This document shows, piece by piece, positions 1 to 8,316 of a DNA stretch of 30,694 nucleotides (positions within the stretch are counted from its first letter, which is position 1; each line of letters begins with the position of its first letter). Below the pieces are notes generated by a model. It searched no databases, was not told the DNA's origin, and saw only the letters and a list, made by a program, of their open reading frames with translations. This DNA comes from Collimonas sp. UBA1456 (GTDB lineage Bacteria; Pseudomonadota; Gammaproteobacteria; Burkholderiales; Burkholderiaceae_D), in the NCBI GenBank assembly GCA_002325825.1, contig DCSW01000057.1:273-30966 (forward strand). The letters run 5' to 3'. Both the position numbers and the translations under genes were made by a program.

Positions 1-152
1 TTGACCAACTCACCCATCACGCCCCCCATCCTGGAGATGAACGACGAATCGTATTCGATTTGCTACTAGCAAGAAACAGCAACAATGCAATGCCCAACCA
101 AACATCTCCTCTGAAAAAGAAGGGGCCAACCCGTAACAACAAAAATAACATC

Positions 153-205
153 TTTTTTTTTGGGGGGGGGACGGCTACGCTGCACTTCGCCCGTCCCTCC
201 CCCCC
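153..205. repeat. T9-G9 homopolymer tract with G/C hairpin
   Basis: Nine T (153-161) run directly into nine G (162-170). The G run plus the following ACGG can pair with CCGT and a C-rich run at 191-205, with one T interruption, giving a G/C hairpin of about 12 pairs. The T run precedes the stem on the plus strand, so this is not a normal rho-independent terminator in either direction. A long G run next to a long T run is prone to slippage and could also be a sequencing weak point. Confidence 0.6.
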
Positions 206-284
206 AATTCTGCCTTGCAGTGTAATGTGGGGTGAAGGGAGAAAAATTCAGAGCCTGAGCAGCTTTGTTTATTAACCCGAATTA

Positions 285-305
285 GTGCACTTTTAACACG
301 CCATT
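285..305. repeat. Dispersed 21-bp repeat, copy 1
   Basis: The 21 bases from 285 match 22409-22429 at 20 of 21 positions. A second shared word (GGTACATT) follows directly here at about 307-314. In the other copy it follows only after an extra stretch of about 26 bases. The element could be the trace of an insertion-sequence end; the arrangement of repeated TGCAC/TGTAC-AC-TTTT words recalls the multiple terminal repeats of the IS21 family, but that is a guess. Confidence 0.5.
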
Positions 306-464
306 TGGTACATTTTCATTCCGGCATTGACAGGGTGAGATAATGAGAAGCTGCTACATGTATTTTGATCAATTGCGAGACTGTTCTGGGCGCTGCTCAG
401 CGGCGGATTTTGGGTCTCCAATTATCCAATTATTTCTCCGTCTTCAGCTGTGATAATCGCACTT

Positions 465-1544
465 ATGCCACAATTTGCCCCCCTAAAGAACGACACCCTC
501 CTGCGCGCGCTGCTGCGCCAACCGACTGAATATACACCGTTGTGGTTGATGCGTCAGGCCGGCCGCTATTTGCCTGAGTACCGCAGGACCCGCAGTCGTG
601 CTGGTTCTTTTATCGGGCTAGCAACCAATCCCGATTACGCCACCGAAGTGACGCTGCAACCGATTGACCGCTTCCCGCTGGATGCGGCGATCCTGTTTTC
701 CGATATTCTGACCGTTCCAGATGCGATGGGGTTGGGTTTATATTTTACTGATAACGAGGGCCCAAAGTTCGAACACCCGCTGCGCCACGAAAAAGACGTC
801 ATGGCGCTGCAAGCGCCTGACTTGGGCAAGCTGGACTATGTGTTCAAGGCAGTCACGCAAATCCGTACCGAACTCAACGGTCGTGTACCTCTGATCGGTT
901 TTACCGGCAGCCCCTGGACGCTGGCTTGCTACATGGTGGAAGGTGCCGGTTCGCGCGAGTTCCACACCGTCAAGACCATGCTCTACAATCGTCCTGACCT
1001 GATGCATCATGTGCTCAGTACGAACGCCGCAGCAGTGGCGGCCTATCTGAACGCGCAGATTGATGCCGGCGCTCAGGCCGTGATGATTTTCGATTCGTGG
1101 GGCGGGGCACTGGCGGACGGCGCTTATCAAGAGTGCTCGTTGAGCTACATGCAACAAGTGGTCAGCCAGCTCAGGCGCGAGAAGGACGGTGTACCGATTC
1201 CGGTTATTATTTTCACCAAAGGCGGCGGTTTGTGGCTGGAGCAGATCGCCGACATCGGCGCCGATGCAGTCGGCCTCGATTGGACCGTCAATCTGGCTGA
1301 AGCACGCGCCAGGATAGGTCAGCGCGTGGCATTGCAGGGCAACCTCGATCCGGCCGTTTTGTTCGCCAATCCCGAGCAGATCCGTAGTGAAGTCGAGCGT
1401 TTGCTGAACTCCTATGGTGCGCCACAGGGCGATAGCGGCCATGTATTTAACCTTGGTCATGGCATTTCGCAATTTACGCCGCCGGAATCGGTCGCCGTAA
1501 TGGTTGATGCCGTTCATGAAATCAGCCGCAAGATACGCGGATAA
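465..1544 (+). CDS. hemE: Uroporphyrinogen decarboxylase HemE
   Basis: HemE removes four acetate carboxyl groups from uroporphyrinogen III to give coproporphyrinogen III, a cytosolic heme-synthesis step without a cofactor. The protein has 359 residues, normal for the family. The substrate-binding signature [13 protein letters not shown] lies at about residues 28-40, the conserved FSDIL with the catalytic aspartate near residue 80, the second family signature around [16 protein letters not shown], and the C-terminal NLGHGI motif is present. The ATG at 465 is preferred to the in-frame GTG at 450 because family members begin with a short Met-x-Gln-Phe-Ala-Pro-Leu leader exactly there. It is followed by a terminator, so it is probably monocistronic. 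Its adjacency to priA is common in Burkholderiales. The gene appears intact. Confidence 0.97.
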   Translation: MPQFAPLKNDTLLRALLRQPTEYTPLWLMRQAGRYLPEYRRTRSRAGSFIGLATNPDYATEVTLQPIDRFPLDAAILFSDILTVPDAMGLGLYFTDNEGPKFEHPLRHEKDVMALQAPDLGKLDYVFKAVTQIRTELNGRVPLIGFTGSPWTLACYMVEGAGSREFHTVKTMLYNRPDLMHHVLSTNAAAVAAYLNAQIDAGAQAVMIFDSWGGALADGAYQECSLSYMQQVVSQLRREKDGVPIPVIIFTKGGGLWLEQIADIGADAVGLDWTVNLAEARARIGQRVALQGNLDPAVLFANPEQIRSEVERLLNSYGAPQGDSGHVFNLGHGISQFTPPESVAVMVDAVHEISRKIRG

Positions 1545-1549
1545 CCTAA

Positions 1550-1596
1550 GCGCGGATGTCAGGCGACGAATGGCCTGGCGTCCAATTGCGCTTTTT
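1550..1596 (+). terminator. Rho-independent terminator of hemE
   Basis: Just after the hemE stop codon, GCGC-GGATGTCAGGC pairs with GCCTGGCGTCC-(AATT)-GCGC, with wobble pairs and an AATT bulge, followed by five T (1592-1596). Confidence 0.65.
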
Positions 1597-1867
1597 ACGG
1601 ATAGCTAGTGACCACTTGGTGAATCGGCAGTCTGCTGTAATGGATTGTCCTTAACACATTTCCAGACTGATTTGGCAATCAAGCGCCTCTAGTTATGCAC
1701 AAATTAGATGCACTGCCGTAAAGTAATTATTTATATCTATATTTATTATTTGTCTTCGCGGTCTGTTTTATAAGTAAATGATTTAAAAGGATTAATTTTT
1801 TGCTTTTAGTTTAGGCAATTTATTTAAAACCGCATCAGATATAAGCTGTTAGCCTGTCAAGAGCGAC
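1597..1867. other. AT-rich intergenic stretch
   Basis: No gene is visible between the hemE terminator and the first DnaA-box cassette. The segment from about 1720 to 1830 is strongly AT-rich, with runs of T and A and no frame of useful length. Confidence 0.6.
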
Positions 1868-1960
1868 TTACCCACAAAGTTATCAACAGACGTTGTGGAT
1901 AACTTGAAAAGCACTTATGAAACCGTGGGTTAGGGCATGCACCAATGTCTCACATTAAGT
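1868..1960. promoter_or_regulatory. DnaA-box cassette, copy 1 (distal)
   Basis: Three DnaA-box-like 9-mers are packed together: TTACCCACA at 1868-1876 (one mismatch to TTATCCACA), TTATCAACA at 1880-1888 (one mismatch), and a perfect TTATCCACA on the minus strand at 1894-1902. The last two form an inverted pair five bases apart. A conserved CTTATGAAA follows at 1914 and CACATTAAGT at 1951-1960. The same order and spacing recur exactly 454 bases downstream. No gene follows this copy directly. It probably binds DnaA; whether it acts in regulation, titration or initiation is unknown. Confidence 0.7.
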
Positions 1961-2321
1961 AAAAAATACATTTTTATTGCCTTTTTTTTAAATATTGGTA
2001 ATCGCTTATGATTGACATCTGGATCGTTTTACTTAATGTAATAAACACAGTTTTTGAAGCGTAGTGATTATCTGGAGAGTTCACTAACGTTGCCTGGCCG
2101 AGATGATTGTTATCTTGATTAGCTATTTTTGTGACGCTGCGAATTTCAGTTATGCACATTTGTTATGTTTCTGAAAATTATTTTTCAGAGTCACAAAATT
2201 TTTTATCCGGGTAGTGGGATATATTAAATATTTGATTTTAATCGATATTTATTTCTCTGATGGTGTAAGTGAAGGACCAAAATCCGGCGCAAACATATTC
2301 CGTCGCTTTGTTTTGGAAGCC
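1961..2321. other. AT-rich spacer between the two DnaA cassettes
   Basis: No gene is supported; the open frames on the minus strand here lack any family resemblance. A TTGACA at 2012-2017 with a weak TAATGT 18 bases downstream could be a relic promoter. The spacer does not look duplicated, so only the cassette itself, not the whole 454-bp unit, is repeated. Confidence 0.5.
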
Positions 2322-2414
2322 TTGCCCACAAAGTTATCCACAGATTCTGTAGATAACTGTAAAAGTACTTATGAAACAGATAGTTAGTCCATTTATTCGG
2401 GAAACACATTAAGT
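2322..2414. promoter_or_regulatory. DnaA-box cassette, copy 2, immediately upstream of priA
   Basis: The second copy has TTGCCCACA (2322-2330, two mismatches), a perfect TTATCCACA (2334-2342) and, five bases on, TTATCTACA on the minus strand (2348-2356, one mismatch). CTTATGAAA follows at 2368 and CACATTAAGT at 2405-2414, ending three bases before the priA start codon. The TATGAA (2370-2375) could be a -10 element, which would place the inverted boxes over the -35 region and suggest DnaA control of priA. The promoter part is inference; the boxes are seen directly. Confidence 0.7.
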
Positions 2415-2416
2415 TT

Positions 2417-4459
2417 GTGAAACAACGCATCCTCCAAATCGTCATTGATACCCCGCTGGATAGCAGCTTCGATTATCGCTGGCAGGCGCACGACGAGAGT
2501 GAGCCCACGCCCCAAATTGGGCAACTGGTCCAGTTATCGTTTTGTCGCCGTGAAGTGGTGGGCCTGATCGTCGGTACCAGTGCCGAGAGCGATGTTGCGC
2601 CGGGAAAATTGAAAGACGTGCAAGCCGTGCGCCACCAGTTGTTGCCGCTATCCGCGCAATGGCTGGCCTTGTGCCGCTTTGCCGCCGATTACTACCAGCG
2701 ACCGCTGGGTGAGGTAGCATTGTCAGGCTTGCCGAAAAATTTACGGGCGCTGACCACCGTGGCCTTGGATCGTGGATTAAAGAAGTTGCAGCAAGCTGTG
2801 ACTGTGCCCGATGCGACGCCGACCGATGTCACCCGTTTGAATTCGGCTCAGCAACATGCCGCTGATGCCATTGCAAGTGCCAGCGGTTTTGCGCCGACAC
2901 TGCTGTATGGCGTCACCGGCAGCGGCAAGACGGAAGTATATTTGCAGGCCGCGGCGCAAATCTTGGCGCACAACGAGACCGATCACGACAATCTGTCGCA
3001 GATTCTGATTCTGGTTCCCGAAATCAATCTGACGCCGCAGTTGGAGGGCAACATCCGTGCCCGCTTCCCGGGCATTACTGTGGCGACGTTGCATAGCGGT
3101 TTGGCTGAGGGCGAGCGTACGCGTCACTGGTTGGCTGCGCATCTGGGGCAGACGCGGATCATCCTCGGCACGCGGCTAGCGGTGCTAGCCTCATTGCCGC
3201 ATCTGAAGCTGATCATCATCGATGAAGAACACGATACATCCTATAAGCAACAAGAGGGCTTGCGCTACTCCGCGCGTGATCTGGCCGTATGGCGCGCTCA
3301 TCAATTACAGATTCCGATTGTGCTAGGTTCAGCCACGCCGTCGCTGGAAACCTGGCATCACGCGCAATCAGGGCGCTACCAGAAATTGGAGTTGCGTGAA
3401 CGGGCCGTCAAGGATGCCGTGTTGCCGGCGGTGCGCCGTATCGACATGGAGCGCGACAAACCTAGCGAAGGTCTGACGTCGACCTTGATCAGCGCGCTTA
3501 AGCAACGGCTTGAACGCGGCGAACAATCGCTGCTGTTTTTAAACCGACGCGGCTATGCCCCGGTGATTGCCTGCGATGCCTGCGACTGGGTCAGCAACTG
3601 CAGCCGTTGTACCTCGTTTATGGTGCTTCATAAATCCGACCATCGGCTGCGCTGCCATCATTGCAGCCTGGAACTGCATATCCCCAAATCCTGCCCGACC
3701 TGCGGTAATATAAACCTGCAGCCGCTGGGCCGCGGTACACAACGCTTGGAAGAGAGCTTGCGGGCGATGTGTCCAGCAGCACGTGTGTTGCGTATCGACG
3801 CCGATTCGACGCGCCGCAAGGGCAGCGCTCAAGAGGCGTTCGACAGCGTGCACCGGGGCGATGTGGATATCCTGATTGGCACCCAAATGGTCGCCAAAGG
3901 GCATGACTTTAAGAACCTGACCCTGGTCGGAATTTTGAATCCGGACACCGCCTTGTTCTCGCACGACTACCGCGCCAGCGAACATCTGTTTGCTCAATTG
4001 ATGCAGGTGGCTGGTCGTGCCGGACGGGCGGCGCAGAAGGAGGGCGGCAGCCCGAGTGAAGTACTGATCCAGACCCGCTATCCGCAGCATCCGTTGTACG
4101 CTGCGGTGATCGTCCATAATTACGATCACTTCGCCAGTTCATTGCTGGAGGAGCGCGAGCACGCCTGTCTGCCGCCCTATATTTACCAGGCGCTGTTGCG
4201 CGCCGAGGCGAAGGAGCTGAAAACTGCGATTGAGTTTCTGCAGCACGCCGCCAATTGTATCGAGCACCAAGGCATCACAATGCACGACCCTATCCCGATG
4301 ACGATGACCCGGGTTGCCAATGTCGACCGCGCGCAGTTACTAATCGAATGTCCATCGCGTCCCGGCCTGCAGGCCTTCCTGACCGGATGGATGGCCATCT
4401 TGCGGCAGGTCAAGACGCGCGCCAAGTGGTCGCTCGAAGTGGACCCTGTCGATATTTGA
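2417..4459 (+). CDS. priA: Primosomal replication-restart helicase PriA
   Basis: PriA recognises abandoned replication forks, unwinds the lagging-strand arm 3'-5' and loads DnaB through PriB/DnaT-type partners. The 680 residues are near normal for the family. The N-terminal DNA-binding domain comes first. Walker A GVTGSGKT is at residues 165-172, the DEEHD box at 269-273, and the helicase segment FLNRRGYAP before a zinc-binding insertion that starts at Cys386 (CDACDWVSNC...C...CHHC...CPTCG). Motif GTQMVAKGHDF follows. The start is GTG at 2417, giving the family-like beginning Met-Lys-Gln-Arg-Ile-Leu. No strong Shine-Dalgarno is visible. The upstream cassette of DnaA boxes links expression to replication. 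The gene appears intact. Confidence 0.96.
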   Translation: MKQRILQIVIDTPLDSSFDYRWQAHDESEPTPQIGQLVQLSFCRREVVGLIVGTSAESDVAPGKLKDVQAVRHQLLPLSAQWLALCRFAADYYQRPLGEVALSGLPKNLRALTTVALDRGLKKLQQAVTVPDATPTDVTRLNSAQQHAADAIASASGFAPTLLYGVTGSGKTEVYLQAAAQILAHNETDHDNLSQILILVPEINLTPQLEGNIRARFPGITVATLHSGLAEGERTRHWLAAHLGQTRIILGTRLAVLASLPHLKLIIIDEEHDTSYKQQEGLRYSARDLAVWRAHQLQIPIVLGSATPSLETWHHAQSGRYQKLELRERAVKDAVLPAVRRIDMERDKPSEGLTSTLISALKQRLERGEQSLLFLNRRGYAPVIACDACDWVSNCSRCTSFMVLHKSDHRLRCHHCSLELHIPKSCPTCGNINLQPLGRGTQRLEESLRAMCPAARVLRIDADSTRRKGSAQEAFDSVHRGDVDILIGTQMVAKGHDFKNLTLVGILNPDTALFSHDYRASEHLFAQLMQVAGRAGRAAQKEGGSPSEVLIQTRYPQHPLYAAVIVHNYDHFASSLLEEREHACLPPYIYQALLRAEAKELKTAIEFLQHAANCIEHQGITMHDPIPMTMTRVANVDRAQLLIECPSRPGLQAFLTGWMAILRQVKTRAKWSLEVDPVDI

Positions 4460-4602
4460 AGATAGCCCAACAAATTGGACAACGCAATCGGCTCAATGAG
4501 CCCACAAACCGCCTGAGTCGGCTCCCGAGTAGCAGCTTAATGCCTGAAATATCCAGTCGCGGTCACATCCGCTGACAGAAACCAGCTGACGTGTTCCGGT
4601 GA

Positions 4603-5188
4603 CTACACCCGATTGCCGTTGACCGCTGCGTAGTAGCGGGCTAGCTCAATGTCGTTGCGCAAGTCCAGTTTTCTATTGCCGCGGTTTTTGCAGACTGACC
4701 GTCTTGACGCTCTTGCTAAGACGTTCGGAGATCTCGCGCAGTCTGCTCCCCGCCGTGTACAAGCGCAACACTTGCGTCAGCAACGCCAGAAACGACGGCC
4801 CTATGTATGGCATGTTGTCGCCAAGATGCTGCATCGCCTTGCTGATTTCGGGGATTTCGTCGCTCTTGTGCAGCCAGCGCGTTGGCGCCACTCTGGACCG
4901 ACTGATGCAATACCGCCGGCATGGCGTTTATCGTCAGCACGATCAACTATTTTTGCGGGTAATGGCGATTTATGTAAGACAGCAAATGCTGACCATCGCT
5001 GATACGGTTCATCGGCATCGAGAATTCGGCGATGACGAAATCGCATGACGTCGAGTCAAGGTAGATATTTGATTGGGGGTGTCGGAGCTGGTCACGATGG
5101 CGAACACGTCGCAATTCGGAATTTGGTCAGAATAGGCCCGCACTCCAGCGACAAATACGGGGTGGCTATCCGCTAGAACAATTCTCAC
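4603..5188 (-). pseudogene. Broken RcsB-like response regulator (first of a divergent pair)
   Basis: Reading leftwards from GTG at 5188, the translation begins V-RIVLADSHPVFVAGVRAY, a receiver-domain start. Later frames give the beta-strand IVVLTINAMPAVLHQSVQSG, the KSDEIPEISKAM segment and a LuxR/FixJ-type helix-turn-helix (LRLYTAGSRLREISERLSKS followed by VKTVSLQK). The tail resembles RcsB (AIEKLDLRNDIELARYYA). These pieces lie in different frames, so at least three frameshifts are needed. At the phosphorylation position the motif reads IAEFSMP, with Glu where an Asp is expected, and the acidic pair is reduced to Asp-Ser. It would have been a cytosolic two-component transcription regulator; it cannot make a full protein now. 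It lies head-to-head with a paralogue starting at 5439. Confidence 0.8.
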
Positions 5189-5438
5189 GTCGATGTCTCT
5201 TTCAACAACGTCATGCTGGAAAGATGTCGGGGCCTGAGTAACAATGTTTCAGGGTTCCGGTAACGTGTAGCTAGGATTCATTTTAAATATTATGCCAATA
5301 TTTGATCATTTGGATCCAATATTTACGGGATAAACTTATATTATTACCAACCACACTCGAACATAATTTGACAAACGAGGAGAAGGTTAACTTCTCGGTG
5401 ATGAGTTATCGATTAGATTCATTAACCGGAAAAATCCC
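5189..5438. other. Divergent intergenic region between two regulator pseudogenes
   Basis: This stretch probably held back-to-back promoters for the two response regulators. CCAATATTT occurs twice (about 5294 and 5317), around TGATCATTTGGAT, which could be a relic operator. No gene is visible. Confidence 0.4.
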
Positions 5439-6073
5439 ATGATCAGGATTATCCTAGCAGATGATCAACCAGCCATCATTTCGGGGAGGTGTCGAAATAT
5501 CTTAATAAAATACCGAGCTACGCAGTGTGTGGCAACTGTGTCGACGATTAATTAACTGACAATGCGTTTGGGAGACAACGCCGTGCGATATGCTGGTCAC
5601 AAAGTTCTCGATTCCGATCAACTGGATTGGCGGCGGCTACGCCTTGCTCAATCTATTAAATAGAGATTACCCTTAGATTAATCTGGTGATCCTGAAGATG
5701 TGGGATATATCTTCTGTACTTTGCCAGATCAGCACGTTTGGCGCGAAGGGGTTGATCCATAAAAGCAATGAAATTAGCGTGCTACAGATGCTATTCAAGA
5801 ATAGCATCTGTAGCACGCCATATGTCGGATAATTCGTGCAAAGGCTGTGGTGTAAAGGGCCCTAGCAGAAGATTGCCGACCGTGCGCAACGCTGAAATTC
5901 TCAAAATGTATGTTTCCGATAACAGCCTACGGAAAATTTCTAGCCGACTCAACAAGAGCGTCAAAACCATCGCCTTACACAAGAGCTCGTCGACGGACAA
6001 ACTGGGCTTGTGCAACGACGTTGGATCATACCGGTATTGCTGCACCATGGGACGCATCAGTTACACCGCATGA
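5439..6073 (+). pseudogene. Broken RcsB-like response regulator (second of a divergent pair)
   Basis: From the ATG at 5439 the frame gives MIRIILADDQPAIISG, a receiver start with the acidic pair intact, then falls apart through frameshifts and stops. Pieces in other frames continue the receiver: CDMLVTKFSIPINWIGGGYA, INLVILKMWDISSVL, FGAKGLIHKSNEIS. The stretch 5768-6073 carries the C-terminal LuxR-type helix-turn-helix, ILKMYVSDNSLRKISSRLNK followed by SVKTIALHKSSSTDKLGL. The phospho-acceptor position reads T-K-F instead of T-D-F/Y. Similarity to the neighbour at 4603-5188 in the helix-turn-helix is high, so the two are paralogues. The linker after the receiver is replaced by a perfect inverted repeat (5777-5818). 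It is not functional as written. Confidence 0.8.
5777..5818. repeat. Perfect 19-bp inverted repeat, 4-base loop
   Basis: Arms 5777-5795 and 5800-5818 are exact reverse complements around the loop CAAG. The hairpin sits inside the regulator pseudogene and keeps the reading frame and length expected from the paralogue: both have 22 residues between the Lys-Ser and the Pro-Tyr-x-Gly. There is no T run after it, so it does not look like a terminator. Confidence 0.9.
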
Positions 6074-6173
6074 TATTTTGGGCGGCGGCCGGCGCTTAAA
6101 ATGGCCACTGACCGCCGAAGCCTTTATATTGTTGAAAATCACAGGCTGGCCCGATCATCAGAAAGTAAGCTTA

Positions 6174-6275
6174 ATGAACGGCACCAAGCAAGAGCCCGAC
6201 TCCTCCAATCAGCAGTCGTCCAAGAGCGAGATTCTTCTCGGCCAATTGATCAAACTACTTAAGGAGCTCTATTGA
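6174..6275 (+). CDS. Small hydrophilic ORF at the head of an unrecognised operon remnant
   Basis: From ATG 6174 there are 33 codons: an Asn/Gln/Ser-rich start followed by an amphipathic end (SEILLGQLIKLLKELY). Its stop TGA (6273-6275) overlaps a TTG at 6272 that begins the next frame, and an AAGGAG lies at 6261-6266, so the two look translationally coupled. The frame stays open upstream without an ATG back to 5910, so this could equally be the tail of a longer broken gene. I do not recognise it. Confidence 0.3.
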   Translation: MNGTKQEPDSSNQQSSKSEILLGQLIKLLKELY

Positions 6276-6682
6276 AAAGGAACAAAGGCAAATCGCTAGA
6301 TAAGGAAGCGTTGACTGGAATCTGGTGCCATCCGCTGCATACGCGCGAGTTCGGTAGCTAAGTCACCAATGTGCTGAGTTGCCTGCAACTGGAGGTACAC
6401 GTTTATTAGGTCAGCATTAAGGCACTGGTCGGCTGGGGGACATTCGATGAAGAATGAATTGATTGTTGCGAGTTATTTGGATCTCTGCCTCGCAAATGTC
6501 CGATCAAACGTTTACACGAAGTACCACACACGCTGGTTCTGGAGGAAATGCAGGAAAGGTTTTTCACCACGCTCTGACGGACTACATTGAATCCGCACTA
6601 AATCGACTCACGCAATATCCGCTTTCTTGCTAACGTATTCATGGCGCGCAAGTTGATCATTCATTATCGTACCGCTTTATAG
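6272..6682 (+). pseudogene. Unrecognised gene inactivated by five in-frame stops
   Basis: A single frame of 136 codons can be followed from TTG 6272 (AAGGAG five bases upstream) to TAG 6680-6682, interrupted only by stops at 6359 (TAA), 6407 (TAG), 6455 (TGA), 6575 (TGA) and 6599 (TAA). Ignoring these, the translation is protein-like: acidic and hydrophobic residues alternate (LVLEEMQERFFTTL, IRFLANVFMARKLIIHYRTA) and the frame ends 12 bases before the next strong ribosome binding site and ATG. It looks like a soluble, mainly helical protein of about 136 residues. I do not know the family. It probably formed an operon with the frames on either side. Confidence 0.5.
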
Positions 6683-6694
6683 AAGGAGAGTGAC

Positions 6695-7006
6695 ATGAGT
6701 AAAACGAGTGACTCACATGCCGTTAGAGAGTTCACCAAGGCCCCAATAACTGAGTAGGGGCTGACGGAGACTGTGCAGCGTATCGCCGCTGGGGTAGATG
6801 AGTTCAGTGTGTTGGATCACGCCGCGCGAGTCGCGCTGATGGCCGATGTTACCGAGCAGTGGCAACAAGAATTCATCGGTAATTCTCATATTCCGGCAGA
6901 TCTCGCCAAGGCCGGCGAAGAATACGCGGCGATTAAACAAGGCGACAAATATCCAAGCTTGTCTGATCGATCCTGTACGCGAAGCGACGCTCAAGCGCTT
7001 CGATGA
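6695..7006 (+). pseudogene. Unrecognised gene with strong ribosome binding site, one stop and a frameshift
   Basis: ATG 6695 follows AAGGAGA at 6683-6689, one of the best ribosome binding sites in the window. The product begins MSKTSDSHAVREFTKAP, meets a TAG at about 6755, then continues in the same frame with GVDEFSVLDHAARVALMADV and EFIGNSHIPADLAKAGEEYA. Near 6960 the more natural reading moves to another frame (LIDPVREATLKRFDDRYGDG, to about 7030), which indicates a frameshift. It is soluble, rich in Ala and Glu, with no signal peptide. I do not recognise the family. It is the third member of the remnant operon that starts near 6174. Confidence 0.45.
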
Positions 7007-7300
7007 TCGCTACGGCGACGGCGGCCCGAGGTTGTGCTCGGGGCTGAATGACGCTGGACTTGAGTGAGCCGAGGTACGTGTCGACCAGGCTGGTCACCTC
7101 TACCGCGGTCTGTGCTATCGCCAATAGCGCTATTGCGCCGCCAAGGGCGGTAGCTAGCCGCAGCTTTTTAAGCTGATTTTTTTGCTGGATATACCCCTGT
7201 TTCCTGATTTTTTATCACTGAAAAATAAATTCTCAGTGCAGATTGCCGTAATGCGACTTACATCTGTGACGGAACTCCGCTATCAGAATATCCCAAAAAT
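7007..7300. other. Remnant stretch with a possible minus-strand membrane fragment
   Basis: On the minus strand from about 7160 to 6933 a frame reads LKKLRLATALGGAIALLAIA and on as QTAVEVTSLVDTYLGSL, which looks like one membrane helix followed by a soluble part. It has no start codon at its head and overlaps the end of the plus-strand remnant at 6695-7006, so only one can be real. Nothing else is visible. Confidence 0.3.
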
Positions 7301-8221
7301 CTATACAGAGAAAGGCTGCGCGGTGCGCCAGTGGTTGGCGATATCGATACGGCGCGTAATCCAGGTCTGGTCGCGGCTCTTCGCGTGATTAAGGAAGCGC
7401 GCCAGCACTGCAGCGCGTGCTGGCAGCTCGACCAGACAGCAATGCAGGTCGATTGACAGCATCTCCGGCCGGCTCAGTCCATGCGGATCGCTTTCGCGAT
7501 ACAGCACTCCGAAAACGTTCTTCGCGTAGTTGAAGAACTGGGTGCCGGAATTGAAGCTTTGCATTGCTGCGAAGCTTATGCCGTTGGTGTGCAATGTATA
7601 AGGCTCTACCAGTTCGTGGTTTGCTTTGCAGGACGCCATCGCCATCCTTGAAGCGGACCTGTTCCCAGAACGGTAGGTTGCCACCGTAGTGGTCGGCGTC
7701 GTAGCTGAAGCCGCCATGTTCCATAACCAGACGCAGCATATTCCGTGAATCCCGGCCGGGATACGCGCCGAAGTCGTCGAGCTGTTTGATGATCTCGACG
7801 GCTTCGGTGATGTTCTGATAACGGATCCAGTGCAGACCGTGGCAGGCAATTTCGTGTTCTAGTTGTTGAAAAGTAGCAGTCGCTTCGGGGTTATGTTGCA
7901 GCACGCGCCACACCGAACACGGTCAGCGGCAGGTTGCGCTCTTCAAGTACAGGCAACAAACGCCGGGCGCCTGCGTGCGAACCGTATTCATACAGCGATT
8001 CCATGCTCATGTGGCGTGCCGGGAAGATTTTGGCGCTTATGATTTTAGAGAGAAAGGTTTTTGAAACAGCATCGGCATCAAACACGCAATTTTCGCTGCT
8101 GTCTTCGTAATTGAGAACGAACTGCAGTGCAACGCGGGCTTGATTCTGTCATTGCGAATGCGGCAGTGTGCCGCCGTAGCTGGTCAGGTCGCGTGGATAT
8201 GTGATCGTGATGAGTTGTCAT
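7301..8221 (-). pseudogene. puuE: Broken PuuE-type allantoinase (polysaccharide deacetylase family)
   Basis: Intact homologues hydrolyse allantoin to allantoate without the usual binuclear metal amidohydrolase fold; they belong to the NodB/polysaccharide deacetylase family. Reading leftwards from ATG 8221 the family order is preserved in several frames: YPRDLTSYGGTLPHSQ, then a TGA, ARVALQFVLNYEDSSENCVF, ARHMSMESLYEYGSHAGARR, a break, EIACHGLHWIRYQ, LRLVMEHGGFSYDADHYGGN, a second break, PYTLHTNGISFAAMQSFNSG, MLSIDLHCCLVELPARAAV and a C-terminus ending WRTAQPFSV at 7301. At least three frameshifts and one nonsense codon inactivate it. It lies beside a dead uraH on the opposite strand, so a urate-to-allantoate pathway once existed here. 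Confidence 0.85.
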
Positions 8222-8316
8222 TGCTTAATCCGCGGTTTCTGTCGAGTCATTCGGATCGGCATCGTCGGTTGCGCTGGCGCCTGATTTGCTACTGCAGTGC
8301 GTGAAATTATCATTCT

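Larger units (their letters stand above)
1..449. other. Gene-free leader region before hemE
   Basis: No gene is supported here. An open frame runs from the window edge to a TAG at about 67-69, but it is too short to judge and may be the tail of something outside the window. The stretch holds a T9-G9 homopolymer tract with a matching C-rich arm, and one copy of a 21-bp sequence found again near 22.4 kb. The only longer open frame (60-275) reads through the homopolymers and has no recognisable domain. No convincing promoter for hemE was found by eye. Confidence 0.6.

Noticed and set aside
60..275. 71-codon plus-strand frame at the left edge
   Set aside because: It is built on homopolymer tracts (Phe, Gly and Pro runs), with no family resemblance.
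738..1517. Long minus-strand open frame opposite hemE (259 codons)
   Set aside because: It is a shadow of hemE; its translation has no domain and no ribosome binding site.
1868..2416. Chromosomal replication origin
   Set aside because: DnaA boxes and AT-rich DNA are present, but dnaA, dnaN or rpmH are absent and flanking genes point the same way. I report it as a regulatory cassette instead.
5777..5818. Transcription terminator
   Set aside because: The hairpin has no T tract on either side and lies inside a coding frame.
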